Assembly (NCBI GenBank): GCA_036850595.1
Contig: CM072159.1
Coordinates: 29,559,612 to 29,623,611, forward strand
DNA length: 64,000 nt
DNA from: Rhyacichthys aspro
Taxonomy: Eukaryota > Chordata > Actinopteri > Gobiiformes > Rhyacichthyidae
Direction of reading: 5' to 3'
Below are positions 51,319-64,000 of this stretch, piece after piece. A program made the position numbers and the translations under genes. The number at the start of each line of letters is the position of its first letter. Position 1 is the first letter of the stretch. Under the pieces are notes generated by a model that searched no databases, was not told where the DNA came from, and was given only the letters and a program-made list of their open reading frames with translations.

Positions 51319-52283
51319 GGGGTACATACAGGTTATTAACAGAAAAAAATGACTTTTTTATCAACCGTACTGCGCTGAAACATCTTAAACAAAAACTAAA
51401 CCAAGACTACGCAGATGACGAAAATGAATAATTGAATACACAGTGATGAATGCACTCAGCAACGAAGCCCTACTCTCTTTTACTCTATCTTCTTGTGCAG
51501 AGTGAACACAGCCTCAGTGTCTCTACTTAATTCTCTTTGGTGACAGTTGAGACACAGTGTAATTAAGGCCAGGCTGAAGACATTTAGCAGAGGGCCACTG
51601 CAGGGTGCTGCGCCGCTCACAGGTGCAACAGTGTGTGGGAAAGACCTTTAAGAGACAACACTGAAGAAATTACCTTTACACTACGGCTACCTAAAGACTA
51701 CCACCGTGCTATTACCCATTAAGGGCCCCGTCTTATTAGCACCCCTCTTTGAAGGTAATGTTCCCATTAGCCACGAACCAAGCGCATGAATACTGATGAA
51801 CTTTGTAATTGCAGCCTTGCCCCCCGTGATCACCACCTCAGCACACACACTTCCTGCATGTATTCAATCAGCTGACCTCTGGCCTGTAGCCGGGCCCTTG
51901 CTGCTCACAAATTAACCTTTGTGTGTGCGGGGCCCGCGGGTGCCATCCTGCAGAGGCTTATCGGGAGCTGATTGTGATTGGCACGAGGAGGGAAGTTGTG
52001 ATTAAATCTGGACTTGAGCCCTGGACACTTAGGTGGCTCGGCTTAATGAACTGAGCAGCGAGGGGTCACACCGGGGGTAATGTGGATCTATCGGGACTCA
52101 TACACATACTAAGGCCCGCCATAGCTGCAGACACCAACACTATTTACACTTGTAGTTTTGAAACAGCAGGGAATGGGTTTGACATTGCAAGGCTTTGATG
52201 TGATATGCCTTTAAAGAAGTTACCACTGCTGCCTGAAGAATACTTCCTTGGAAAGCATTACTGCAGGTGATAAATATCTAGAT

Positions 52284-52636
52284 CAGTTGTTTTTAAACTA
52301 ATCACATGAAGTACCACCCAAGAAAATATTTGTCTTTCCAAGTACCACCTTTATTTTACATGAACACATAACTATCTACCTTTATTAATGTTATGAAATG
52401 AATTTGTTTGCTGCTGCTTCTTTGAAATCACATTTTGAATCCCACAGCGTTTTAAGAGTTACAGTGAATGAAAACGGACTAAAACTGATAATCTGTATTT
52501 TAAAGTCATGTTTAAATTGTAACTTGAATCATTCTGCAATTTTCTTTTGAATGTATCTGCTAGATCTAGTACAGATTAGTGAAATAGTCAAATATACACA
52601 GAGATTCCCAAGAGTACCACAGTTTGAGAAGCACTG
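52284..52636. mobile_element. hAT-type MITE with 8-bp target duplication
   Basis: The left end CAGTTGTTTTTAAACT and the reverse-complemented right end CAGTGCTTCTCAAACT are terminal inverted repeats matching the widespread CAGTGGTTCTCAAACT hAT end. The flanking octamers ATCTAGAT (52276-52283) and ATGTAGAA (52637-52644) agree at 6 of 8 positions, a decayed target-site duplication. The interior has the phrase AGTACCACC near the left end and AGTACCACAG near the right, typical of this family. 353 bp, no coding capacity. Confidence 0.8.
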
Positions 52637-55070
52637 ATGTAGAAGTACCATGAAAAATCCCACTGAAAAACTCTTAAAGTAGCCTCCACCATCATCACCA
52701 ACTCTCCACCTCTCCTATTCACTCTCTTTCCTCTTTCCTTTGTGTCCTCGTTTCATGCTTCCTGACTCAAGTCCCTCCTCCTTCTGCAGCCTTCCACAGA
52801 TGATGCTGGATAATGACACTCCATGTAGGTTGCTGTGTTTGTATGAATGCTTTCCCTCACTCCTCCCTCGCAGATGATCCTCCCGGTTGCCTTCCATCTC
52901 TCCGTCAGTCTCTTCGGCGCTGCTCTGCCGCTTGGAGCTCGGAGAATGTTTAGATGGCTTATATAATGGAGTAGATCAGTGTTGCGCTGAGGTAGCATGT
53001 GTGAAAGTTAACAAGCTCAAAGTCGGTGCCGATTTGACACCTCGCTTCTCTGTTGTTCTTCTTTCTTCCGTCGATGGAGCTCATTAATTGCCCAGGTTTC
53101 ATCTGAAGCTGCCTGTGCTTCATCTGTCATAACTGTAGCTACAGGGAGACTGCTTTAATTTAAGGCTCCTGCTATTGTCTCCAAATATATATTGTCTACT
53201 ATTGATCTTCAATGATTTGTTTATGAAGATGATGAGGAATGTTCTAATTTTAAACCTGTGAGGAGCAAAATAAACACTGTAGATGTAAGCAGATGTCAGG
53301 GATGTCATTTTTAAAAGGAATAGGAGAAGTTCTTTTGCTCTTAATTACTGTCTGTGTCAAAACAGTGAAATCTTTGGAGTCCAAAGCTCTAGCATTATAG
53401 CAAGTTTTAAAGAGCAGACATTTTTTATTCCTTTTTAAAAATATAAAGACAAAACCAGTTCACTGATGATGGGGAAGAGGTCTGGACTTCTGCCTCCAAT
53501 CAAGGAGGCTGTGTGATTAATCTGTGTAAAGTTTAAATTGATCATAAAGATTGACTGTGTGTGTGGTGAAGTTCAAATGGATAAATAGTAGGGACAGTAC
53601 TGCAGCCTAAAGCCTTTAAAATATTAAATGATCAACATAAAGGACTAATAATGTGCCCACAAAGTGCATAACAAGTGCAACTTTGAAGAGAGAGATAAAT
53701 GTTAGACGTAAATGTGACATTAAATTGAGCGTTGTTTAAGCTGCAATCACTTAAATGTATTGTGATCTTTTTGAAGACAAGCTGGTTTCCTTTGCCCAAT
53801 CACTATTCAACTGCTCCTTTTCTAATACAAATAGCCACGAGCGTCCCTGTGGCGCTGCCTCCAGACTGCAGCACCATGCAGCTCACATTTATCGCCACAA
53901 AGCTAACACTAAACTAAATAAACAAAACAGAAAAATGAACTAAAGCACAAGAAAGTCTGCAGCTTTCTATTGGTCTGAAGGGATCTGAGAAAACCTGCTC
54001 AGCTCTGAGGAACGTGCAACTAAAATGGGATTTTTAAAAATTAATTTACAAAGTAAATTGTAATTAAAGTTTAAGATTTATCATATGTCAGTGACATATT
54101 TGTGTTTGGATATGTTTTATATGTTAAAACCACATAATGACCATGATATCACTCTGATGTAATATTAAACTGATGTGTATGAAGTGCTATGTTTTTTTTC
54201 TAAAATACAGCTGTGCAGATTGTATTAGAAATACATTCATGCAACGGCACAAGATGTGGTCCAATCCTTTCACAGCCAGATACTGGACTGTGAACAGAGA
54301 AAGGACTAATCCTGTTTTCTGGAATAGCCTTATGCATTGTAGGAAAAATGTAAAACTGGCCGCTGCTCTCAGAACGGCGCCTAAAGCTTGTAGCAGTAGT
54401 GCTATGATTTATCATCAGCCTTATCAGCTGCTGTTGTCGAGCAGTTGTCAGCTTGGCCGGCCAAATGGCTGATTAAAATGTATGTGGCCACCCTAGAGTG
54501 AAATGAAAGCTCTGACTGTGGCACAAGATGGATTCATGTGGCAGAACGCACGGCTTAATACCACGTAATGTTATTGACATGCTCCTTTGCTTTATTATTT
54601 CTCCACTCGTTTCTCGGCACATTACAATTGCTCTGCCGCACACAGACATTTGACAAATGTCCAGCACAGCAACGATTTAGAAAGACTGTTTTCTTCTTCC
54701 AGATTCCTACTGTCTACAGCAAAAATCTTTTTTTCCTTTAATTTTTCAAACTGTGTCCTCAACAAGCAGGAGCAAAAAAAAAAAAGACTGAAATATTTTG
54801 GTTTGGTATTAATGTTAGACATAGTAGGAAGAGTTACAAAAATGGTTTGTGTATTCTTTGTGTGGGTTTAGAAGGACAATTATTTCTCTGAATATGACGA
54901 ACCAATCCACTTTGTCAGATCTCAGAGTACATTAGCTCATTATTAGCCCTCATTGGACAGTCAAAGGCGTGCTGTGTTGTGGAGCATAGCAGTGATAATT
55001 ATGTCAGTTCACATGCAATTAGTGAAATAACGTAATTAATTTTCAATGAGTACTTTGTAATCATTAGTTT

Positions 55071-55200
55071 TAGGGCTGTCAATCAATTCAACTAATTAAC
55101 TACACAATTACATAGTAATAGTTTTTCATTAAAGATTCCATTATTAATAGAGTATGTTCTTATATCTTTAATCAAGAACTATAGAATGAAAATTATTATT
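55071..55200 (+). mobile_element. possible DNA-transposon fragment (TAGGGCTGTCAATC end)
   Basis: TAGGGCTGTCAATCAATTCA followed by AT-rich sequence with TAATTAACTA resembles the end of a common vertebrate hAT-like repeat that starts TAGGGCTGTCAATCGATTAA. Only the beginning is recognisable; the right end and target duplication are not identified. Confidence 0.35.
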
Positions 55201-58200
55201 ATTACTATTATTGCATTGGTTACTGTGTTTAATTCCTTAATATACAGATTTAGCCCAAAGAAGTCTGCACAAAGGAGTGTGAAGAGCAAAGCCGTGCAGG
55301 GGACACTGCTCTTACACTGGACCATTGTGGTTTGGGCCTGACTTTGTCCTGAGGGCACAGTCTCACTAGCAGCGCTAAAAATATGCAGCGTCAGGTGAGC
55401 AATGTTAAATGCTGAAATATAAAATATTGATTTGTTTATTAAGCAAACAACAATACCATGATGTTTCTCAGAGAAGCTGTGTGTGTATGATTCATAAGGA
55501 CAACAGGAGCATGCTCTTCTTTTTCATGGACACAACGTAATGGCAAAGGCTTGCTCCTAAAATCTCTTTCCTGCACAAACTCCACTTAACCCAGAAACAC
55601 TACATGGCAGCTTGATGTAGCTGGAACACTAGCATCACATCTGCTGTGTGTGAGGACACGGTGTTCGAGTGAGTGAGAGGGCCAGAATAAAATGCTATAT
55701 CACTCCAGCTCGCTACAGCTGTTCAGAACCAGAGAGCGGAGCCAAGACAGCCAGTCTGAAATCCCATTTTAGATCCAAACGCTGCATTAGTCGAACCTTG
55801 ATGCCATCCATCCAGCCTGAGGCCCTGCGTGCTTGTTTTTAAATGGATCCTTTAACAGGCCTAATCAGGGTCTGAGAGCCAGCTGGACAGCGTATGGTGG
55901 AACAGGCAGAGCATGTGGAATTACTGCTGCAGGTAAAAGAGAGGTATCATGATGCAGGACTGAGAGGACAGGGCCATGAGATGATCATGAGAGGACAATA
56001 GTATCCCCCAAGCATTTGGAAACAACACCTGTCAAATCACTGAAAGCAGCTGAAGAGAAAAAAGTGTTATTGGAAAGTGGAACAAACAGTTGAGAAGCTG
56101 CAAGATTGAATTAGAATTATATACAACGGGTAAAAAAAAATGTTTTACAACAAACATTTGAAATAAAGCAAATGTGGCCTCTGCACAATAATGTTATAAT
56201 ACAGAACCAAGCCCTCACCCAGTGGTCTCAGCTAATAGTGGACATTCATTTTTTACCAACATTGATGGAGTGATAAAATTCATCATGAAGCTAGCGTTAG
56301 TGTTATTAATGTGCTCTGAATGTGCCAGTGTGTTAGAGAAAGTTCTTGAGACTGTTCTCAATGGAAGTACTCATTCATTCCAATAAAGGAAAGAAACCAT
56401 GGCCTGTTACATGTATTTGGGGTAAAGCAGACTCTCAGCTCTTTTTACTATAAAAGTTGATCAGGCTGAAGCATTAATCCTCAAGCTCATGAGATAACAT
56501 ACAGTTGGCAAGACATCGTTAATGCCAAATATGACCTCAATAGACCTGAGTTTCTCCACGTTGCCATGCAACTGAAGTACAACCTGCCTTCTTTTCTCCC
56601 TATGTTTTATTCAAATCAGTTTTACAACCTCATCACCATTTTAGGGCTGATTATGTCCTCAAGGATTAACTGACAGCCACTTTGCGAAGGAAAATTGCAT
56701 TTAAGTCACTGAAAAGAAAAATACATTTAGTAAATGTTTAGTAAACATAACAATTTGATGGCACTGCCTTAAATGAATCAATAATAACCAAAAGAAAGAA
56801 CTGACAAACAAAATAATTATAGAGCGGCCCCAGTTGGGACATTGATTCTAGGAATCAGGATGCCAATTCTTTTGTCCAATTGCACTTGTGATTTTCTGCA
56901 GCATTCACTTGTAATTAAAATAAAATCAAGTTCCTGCTTAGCTTAATAGGGTTTTCATAATGAAGCTGGAGGCCTCTTTTCTTGCTGTGACCTTGTATAA
57001 AGCACAAAGAATGGTGTTTTCCCACGAGATGCTCGCTTTTCCCCGGCGTTGGTGTTTTAGAATAATGAACTCTGCTTAATAACAGGATGCTGGCGTGAAA
57101 CAATGAATGATCATCAATTAAAACAGGGGGAGAAAGGGAAAACAAATGACCCCGGTAACCCTTGGTAACACCGGAAAGCTCATGTGCACCCACCAACACA
57201 CACACACCACGGACCAATGGCACTTCACTGGTGCAATTAAGCACATTGTGCTCCCCCGAGGATACATCACAACAGGGTAATGATGATAAGGTGAACTTCT
57301 GTAAATGTTGCTATGATTTTACCGACTAAAGACCTCTGGGTGAATGCATGGAACTCCCATCATTCCTTTCTGTGTGCACCCTTGGGGGACAGAAACACGG
57401 TACAGTATGTCAGAGCCAGTTAGGAGCCTGATCAGGCCTGGCTTTGCTTTAATGGGTGAGAATCTATAATAATCCTAGTGTTCTTAGCCAGAGATTTGCT
57501 GTCTCTGTGTGGGCTAATAATGTTGTGTCTATTAATCGGATGTAGAATCATTTGTAGCACAAAATCAGCGTTTCAAAATGCGTGCCCCACTTTAGATCTG
57601 GCAGCAAAAGCTGCACAAAGTGATGAGTTCAAATGGGGTAAATGTATCTCAAATACATTTAGATCAGATCTGGGGACGCATTTGGTGGTGGCCCTGGTTT
57701 AGATATGTCTCAATTTACTCAGATCTCTGTAGAAATGTGAATGGACATACAACCTTGTTCACACTAGGACAACTTCTCCATTAGTGGCAATGACGTTTTA
57801 GCCAAAGCAACTCATAAAAGCAGCACATTGTTGCATTTAAGGCCTTCATTTATTTTCTTGTCATTTTTACATAAATCCATTTTAAAAAGGAGATAGGGTT
57901 AAAGTGTTTTTGTGAGTTTAGTTGTGTCTGATTTGTGTCTGGTCTGTAGAGCTTTCTCTTGCTCGTCGCTTCACTTTTAAAGCTTGCTTTATTTTTATGT
58001 GAAATTTCCACCACTGTTGCACTATTTTCCTCCAAAGTGTTGCTTCCTACTCGCACCTTTCCTTTTATTTCTCTCTCACACAAAGACCCACAGCAGGAGG
58101 CAGTCTTTACAACCACTTTTGCTTTTTTACCAAAAACATCAATAGAGGCAAATAGAAAACAGAATTGATCCACACAGATATTTTTGAATGTGATGTGGAA

Positions 58201-60290
58201 AAACAGACATTGAAAAGACAGTTCAAACCTTTGGTCAAAGACACAGCCAACAGACAACGGATGAATAGCTTCTGTTTTTGTTGAGGTTTTAAAGTTGAGC
58301 CAGTTTGTGCACCTCTTTAAAAATGTAACTCACACGACACAAAACTGCAGGAGGAAGAAATGGACAACCTCCAGATACAACAAAAGTCTTCAATTGCTTA
58401 CATTGTACTTGTTTTAAATGTTTTCTCTTTTTTCAATCGGCTTTTCATATGCAGCACTATCATTCACAATCATATCCAAAAGCCTCCTATTAATATTACT
58501 AAGTGCTTATAATGATTACACAGCACGACTTCCTAATTTACGGCTCCTAATTAATACTAAATAATTTAATATAAAGTAAAATGTTTGTAGCTTATGCTCA
58601 GATAAATAGTCATTTCTCCTGGACCTTTTTTTGTGAATAAAGGGAACAGAGTGAATGTCAACTACGCTGACTAATCAGCCACACAGAGACAGAGGCACGT
58701 CAGCTGCAAGGACATCCTGAAATATGCTCAGACAAGATTATCATTCATCAAATAAGAATGTTACACTGGTTAAAGCAGCATGTTTTCTGACACAGAATTC
58801 ATGTAAACGTATAGACTGCTACAGACACCATCATAAACTGTCTTCAGAAAAAACACACTTCACATCACTCCAGGACCATTGTAGAAGAGGTCAGTTTGTA
58901 TGTAGTATAAAACTCATTTATTTGACAGTTTTGGATAATTAAATGAGCCTGACATCACATCCTAATTCTTTTCCTATTCTCCACAAAGTATTAGAGCATT
59001 ATTGGCAGAGACCAGCAAAATAAAATAAATAAAATACATACAGCCAATCAGAAAAACAGAGCAACACTTAAACCCCGCCCAACTTTTAGTAAACAGTTAT
59101 GATTGGTCGCTCGGATTGAACTCAAAAATGACATCAATGAAGGAAAAAAGGAAATAATAATGAAGTTGTTGCCATTATTTTCCAGATTTCTACACATTTA
59201 AAGGAACTGATCCCATTCCTCTTCACATAAACTTGTATATTATGTGTTTAGTGTGGCTTTATATCTACAGCTGCTCTCTGATAGAGCCTGGTTTCTCACA
59301 GTAAAACCCTCTAAAGTCCACATATTACATTTTCATTATGCACACAATGTACCCACTGATGACCCTTTCCTTCCATGTGTTATGGCCGACTGTATGTATT
59401 AGGCCTACATTGCAGTTTCTTTATTTGACACACAATATACCATGCTTTTATGAAACAGCCTTTAGTATCTCATCATTTGTGCGTAGACTATACATACATT
59501 TGTAAAAGGTTCAGTAAAGACATAAAATGGAACCAAAAAGGAAAGTTGCAAACAGGAAGTAGTTGTAGTTATGTTGTATTATGCTTGTTTGTTGTTTGTT
59601 CAAAGCCAAGTTTGATATTGAAAAGAGATGCAGATAGTCTTTTGGCAACATTTTAACTCCACTTTTTTTTTTTAATTAAAAGGCTTTACAGCACATTCTG
59701 TATGTATCTTGGGCACTATAAATAGTAACACAACTCTGGGCAAGGTGTCTTGGTCTTGGCTCAGAAGGCCGTACATTTTCTTCCCCCAAATCGATCCAAA
59801 AAGCTGGAACAAGATTATTTATTTAAATGGTTTTGCTACACAGTGGTTCCTGGCTCACTTTTACCAAACCATCCTCTCTAGTGATTTCGTGCTGCCTTAT
59901 GGCATCTGTTAGTATCTGTGGCTGCGGTGCACTTCTCACGAACTAAAGCGTGCAGCTGATGCGTGTAAATCTGCCCAGAACATTGTTGCATTTGCCCAAG
60001 TCTAAGCGGACAGTCATCAGTCAGGGCCAATCAAGCTGAAACCCAAGAGATTCCGGTCAGCGGCTAAAAGATCGCTGGGTTACATCTCTGCTTTTTACTT
60101 TCTGCTGACCTGACAATGACCTCTTGTTTTAGCTGCTTTTAAATGTTAAAGTTTACAGAATCCATTAATAGGTGAACCTTGCTGAGTGCATGAATGTGTG
60201 ATTGTGAATAGCAGCATTTGGAAAAAAGTGATGCAAAAAAAAAACTAGAAGTCATGTTTATTTGTTGAATAAAAATTAAAAATTGTCACA

Positions 60291-60794
60291 CAGTGTTCAT
60301 TTTGTTTTCGTTTTTCATCAACAACATATTTTTTGCGGCCAAAAACAAAATGAAAACTAAATAAAAAGTAATTAATGAGAACAAAAACTCTGACGAAATG
60401 TATTGACACTTTCGCAGATGAATAAAAACTAAATGAAAACGAAGAGACAGAGATAAAATCGAATCAAAAGGAGGAGAAGGCGGGACGAGTTGAGAAGAGG
60501 TCCAATCAGACTCAGGTTTTTGAGCGTCGCTGAAGTGATGTCAAACATTTGTTAGAGCCTCGGGAAGACGACAGGAGACGAAAAGAGAACGACATGGGCC
60601 CTGAATCCAGAAAATAAATATAATAAATAAAGTTATTACTTCAGAAAAATAAAACTTCCCTTTATATTTCATTGGGAAGTCAATGTAGATATAGTTGACT
60701 AAATTCTTATGATATTTATTCGACCAAAACTAATAAGGATTAGACTTAATTATGACTAAAACTAAATTAAAATTTGCTGTTAGAATTAACACTA
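60291..60794. mobile_element. non-autonomous DNA transposon with AGTGTT inverted ends
   Basis: The left end CAGTGTTCATTTTGTTTTCG and the right end (minus strand) TAGTGTTAATTCTAACAGC form imperfect inverted repeats. The interior is built of ACTAAAACTAA/AATGAAAAC-type phrases around a GC-richer core with GGCGGGACGAG and GTCCAATCAGAC. This architecture is familiar from dispersed fish repeats. Target duplication is ambiguous. About 504 bp, no ORF of note. Confidence 0.5.
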
Positions 60795-62157
60795 GTTACA
60801 TGCAGACATCAGCTAAATACACACTACATTAAAATCATCTTTTTAATGTAGATTTGGCTAATTCTGTCTGCTCCCAAAGTACACACAGCTTATGGTAAAC
60901 TGTCATGATTTAGTGTGGTTTGTTGTATAAGTGAATATGGCTTTTACACACATACAACTTCAGTATTTAAGCATAAGACTTTTACAGTGCATGTAGGGAT
61001 TTTGAAAGCAGCTGCTGGCCAATGCGAGCAGTGCAGGGATAAAGCTTCTTGAGTGTTTAATTATTTAAGGCCCCAGAGTCAATATGAAGAGGCATCCCCG
61101 GGCCCACAAAGAGGCAAACGGCTCCAGCAGATTCTGTGAATGCAGGGACCTCTTTAATTTGCTTCTGTATAACTGCAGATGAGAGACTGGAGAAGTCTTT
61201 AGTGGAGCGCAATCGATTCGGCCATTCTCAGTAAAAACAGCTTCTGTGTGGTCGGACGGAGCCCTCATAGAGATTTAGAATAAGACATTTAGAAAGTCTA
61301 TTACTGACTATATACTGTGTATTTAGATGGCTGTGCTGCGGTGATGGACAGCCTGTGCCTTAAGGTGAAGAAAGTTGGCAGACGCAGCAGGCTGAAAGTT
61401 AATATTTTCTTTCATAGAGGGAAAAACAGATATGGTAAGCAGTTGTTGGGATACAGAAGACGAAAACAGAGCAACTTGGCCCATCGGGAGCTCCACTCTC
61501 GCTGATGGGTGTCAGCTTTTGGCTCCCGTTCAGGTCAACTGTTCCTGCTGAGGCCTCGCATCAATAAGAGATGAAGTAGAGGACCGAGAAGATTACATAA
61601 CCGTTTTACAAGCCTGTTATTTTTGAATGCTTCAACAGTGCTGCGCTGCTAGAGGTACACCTGCTACTCCTTTTCCCTGAAGTGGAAGTAATTCGGGGCA
61701 ACTTGATGTCTCACCAAGTAAAGCACGCACCACGTACAAGTAGTTCGGGGTTGATTTTCTACCCCATATCTCACACAGTTTAAAATCCAGCCTAAAATGT
61801 CACTAATATGGCATGAAAAGAAATCCTTAATGTTGTTAAAAATAATGTTTTAGTTAGAATAAAAGGGTCACCATCACTAGTTTATGTGCAGCTAGGTTCT
61901 TCTATAATTGAGAAGAAGTTATCATGAAAGAGTTTTACTAAAAAAGTAAAAAAGACAACTAAAGAGCTCTGAGCAGAAATAAACCAAACCCTAATGTGGT
62001 CAGTGTGGCTATGAAAGCTTTGTGCCTGATTTCCAGCTTAGCCAATTACTTCAGAGAGCTAAGAAAAGCCAGTGAGACAGTGAGGAAACATGTGTCTGTC
62101 ACTTCATTCAGACTTCGCGGTGTAATTTGGGCTGGGAAATAAGGATGTCACCGTGTC

Positions 62158-62235
62158 AGAGAAAGAGAAAGAGATGACGGACGGAGGGAGACGGCGAGCG
62201 TGAGATTGAGGAGGAAATGTGGCAGAGGATGAGAC
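62158..62235 (+). repeat. purine-rich tract
   Basis: About 80 bases strongly enriched in A and G on the plus strand, with GAGAAAGAGAAAGAGATGAC and GGAGGGAGAC. Low complexity; it explains the Ser/Phe-rich minus-strand frame across it. Confidence 0.5.
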
Positions 62236-64000
62236 AGACGAAAAGAACAAAACGAGCTGAAGAGTGGAGACAAAAGACAGTGAGCCAGTCAAAGTAAGTG
62301 AGTGGTCTGAGCCGTGACCTTAGTTATTCAGAAAGATTTATCACTCTTCTCTCCTCTACCTCTCTGTCTTTCCAGTTGCAGCGAATAGAGACGATTCTGT
62401 GCTTCGAACAAAAGGCCTCTCCCCTAATCATCGCCGAAACGCCAGTGACAGCTGACTGACAATGAGACAACGACACAGAGCACGAGGCACGCAGCTCATC
62501 TCATGCAGGACTATTGTTCAGAGGTGGCTTTCACACATTCCCACATACTGCGCCGAGCCACCGACTAATGCAGAGTCTGCCTCGTTGGAAATGGAAAACC
62601 CTCAGTCAGGAAGTGCACTGAAGGAGAAGTTAATGTGTTCTGGTCGTTTTAAATGTTTCAGATGAATTATTTGGAGCACCTGCTGGGTTCAATTGGATGT
62701 TAGAGGCCAAGCTGTCATGCATTTATTTATTTTTTTTCTTAGTCACAGTTCTATCCAGTGCAAAATAAGACCATGTGGCCTGCAATGTGATGCCCATTAC
62801 AAAGGTCACATTTAAAATCTAAATAAAGCACCTTGGTCTTACCAGCTGTTCCCTCTAAAAATGCCATCGATCTGAATTAACTATAACCTTTAGTTTTCTT
62901 TATGTGGTATGAAAATAGCATCTGTGGTGTAGTGTGCCTGATAAATAACACAGCCATGTGGAACAAGTCAGTGCACTTTATTTAATGAGTAAGAAGTCTA
63001 AATCTTCCAACAATTTGACAGATCTGCTCCCACCCCATTTGTCTGAGTTTGATTCTGTGATGGTCTGAACCAAACAATAAAACTAATTTGAAATGGATGG
63101 TTATGGATCTATCTTTTTTTTTAGCATGTCATTGGTGGAAACTAGAGGGACATTTCACTCCTAACACAGAGCACCTCGTTTTAAAGCCTTTTCCAGTTAC
63201 TGTAGGAGCCCTAAAAGACTGTCTATGTCCATGAAAAAAAACCCAATGGAAGTAGGTCAGCTGAAGGGTTTACTTCAAACATTTAGAATAAAAAAAACAA
63301 CAAAAAAACAGTCTCAAAAATAAACATTAATGCAAATCAGAGCTACATTTACAGTGTATCCTCTGTGGACAGTTGTACAAACGGTTGAGTTAAATATGGC
63401 TTTAATAATAGGTTAATGTGTGCATATACATTGTACAATAGTAATCTTGATGTGATGCACTATTATTTGTAAGTGATGTCTTGTTTTGTTCAACCAGTTT
63501 ACATTAGTACAGTTAAATGTGCGTCTATACTGTTATATACTGTACGGTTGGGTACACGACACGAGTCTTGGTGGCGTTTCTGATTCGAATAAACATATAA
63601 TACATTAAGCACTTGTCTGTAAACAATGCAGCCCACTGACTAAGACTTGTGTTGGTGTTGCATCTGTTGTCTACACATATTGTATTGTTGCAGTGAGGTT
63701 GAAAGTGATCCAGTTGTGATCACAGTTTCTCAGAAGGAACACCTTGCAACAGCCTCTTGTGTAAAGCCTTAATTAGCGACTTATAGCAGCAGCATTGTTT
63801 TCTCTCTCACGGTATTACAGCAGTGTGATTATACTCAATGGATCGTGAACACGCTAAATGACCATCCACTATACACTGTGCACTGTGTTAGAAGCTGAAA
63901 TAAAATAAAATGCAGGCAATAGTAAAACTGGTGGCATATTTAATATCAGTGAGGGAAGAGGCCATTAATAGAAGAATTCCCTCAAGGCCCTTTCTCTCAC

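Larger units (their letters stand above)
50894..64000 (-). other. tafa5: tafa5 upstream intron sequence
   Basis: Sequence 5' of the central exon in the gene's own orientation. I looked on the minus strand for either known type of TAFA5 first exon (a hydrophobic signal peptide ending just before Gln-Leu-Ala-Ala-Gly) and found neither. Apart from three DNA-transposon remnants and simple repeats listed separately it is unique-looking. The stretch 51660-52090 has a higher GC content and many TAAT/ATTA and GATTAA-type cores and looks like a regulatory candidate. 53000-55000 and 56000-60200 hold nothing I can name. Confidence 0.7.

Noticed and set aside
51405..51423. YADD-like reverse-transcriptase motif (DYADDE)
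   Set aside because: Only six residues match and no other reverse-transcriptase block is nearby; a stop follows within three codons.
50894..64000. Signal-peptide first exon of tafa5
   Set aside because: Searched on the minus strand for the known hydrophobic leaders ending in phase before Gln-Leu-Ala-Ala; none seen, so not annotated.
1..64000. CRISPR arrays, operons, bacterial promoters, riboswitches, rRNA or tRNA genes
   Set aside because: The window is vertebrate intronic DNA; no spaced repeats or RNA gene signatures were found on either strand.

Overview
This is a vertebrate nuclear window, almost certainly from a ray-finned (teleost) fish. It is AT-rich and almost entirely non-coding. 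It carries a fish-type LINE-2 copy whose 3' end has an ATTGA repeat tail, and several short hAT-like non-autonomous DNA transposons. The only protein-coding sequence I can support is two exons of one gene on the minus strand, tafa5 (FAM19A5), which encodes a secreted chemokine-like protein of brain and adipose tissue. The right-hand exon (50744-50893) and the left-hand exon (509-636) have consensus splice sites. They join in phase (GTG GAC G | CC AGC) and together reproduce the TAFA5 cysteine spacing. The signal-peptide exon should lie to the right (not found up to 64000). The short terminal exon should lie left of base 1.

Layout, left to right: 1-508 is intron beyond the left exon. 509-636 is the exon homologous to mammalian exon 3. 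637-50743 is one very large intron. It holds a reverse-transcriptase fossil (~2.66 kb), an imperfect hairpin (5.27 kb), a TG microsatellite (7.7 kb), an unclassified element with a minus-strand ORF (11.1-11.6 kb) and a CpG-rich block (15.1-15.3 kb). It also holds a ~13 kb near-identical direct duplication split by a gap of exactly 100 N (copy A 18842-32059, gap 32060-32159, copy B 32160-44418). 50744-50893 is the exon homologous to mammalian exon 2. 50894-64000 is upstream intron with a few DNA-transposon remnants.

The most important observation is the geometry of the duplication. Copy A ends exactly at the gap and copy B starts exactly at the gap. The copies differ by SNPs, small indels, a microsatellite length change and one LINE-2 insertion present only in copy A. 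That is what two unmerged, overlapping contigs from the two haplotypes of a heterozygous individual look like, so the locus is probably single copy and the true intron about 12-13 kb shorter. Read this way, the pair is a free within-species comparison. It shows three ~490-505 bp blocks with no difference at all, which are candidate regulatory elements, while most longer ORFs inside the duplication are broken between copies and so are unlikely to be genes.

I found no convincing previously undescribed biological system. The rest is repeat fossils, microsatellites and candidate regulatory sequence.
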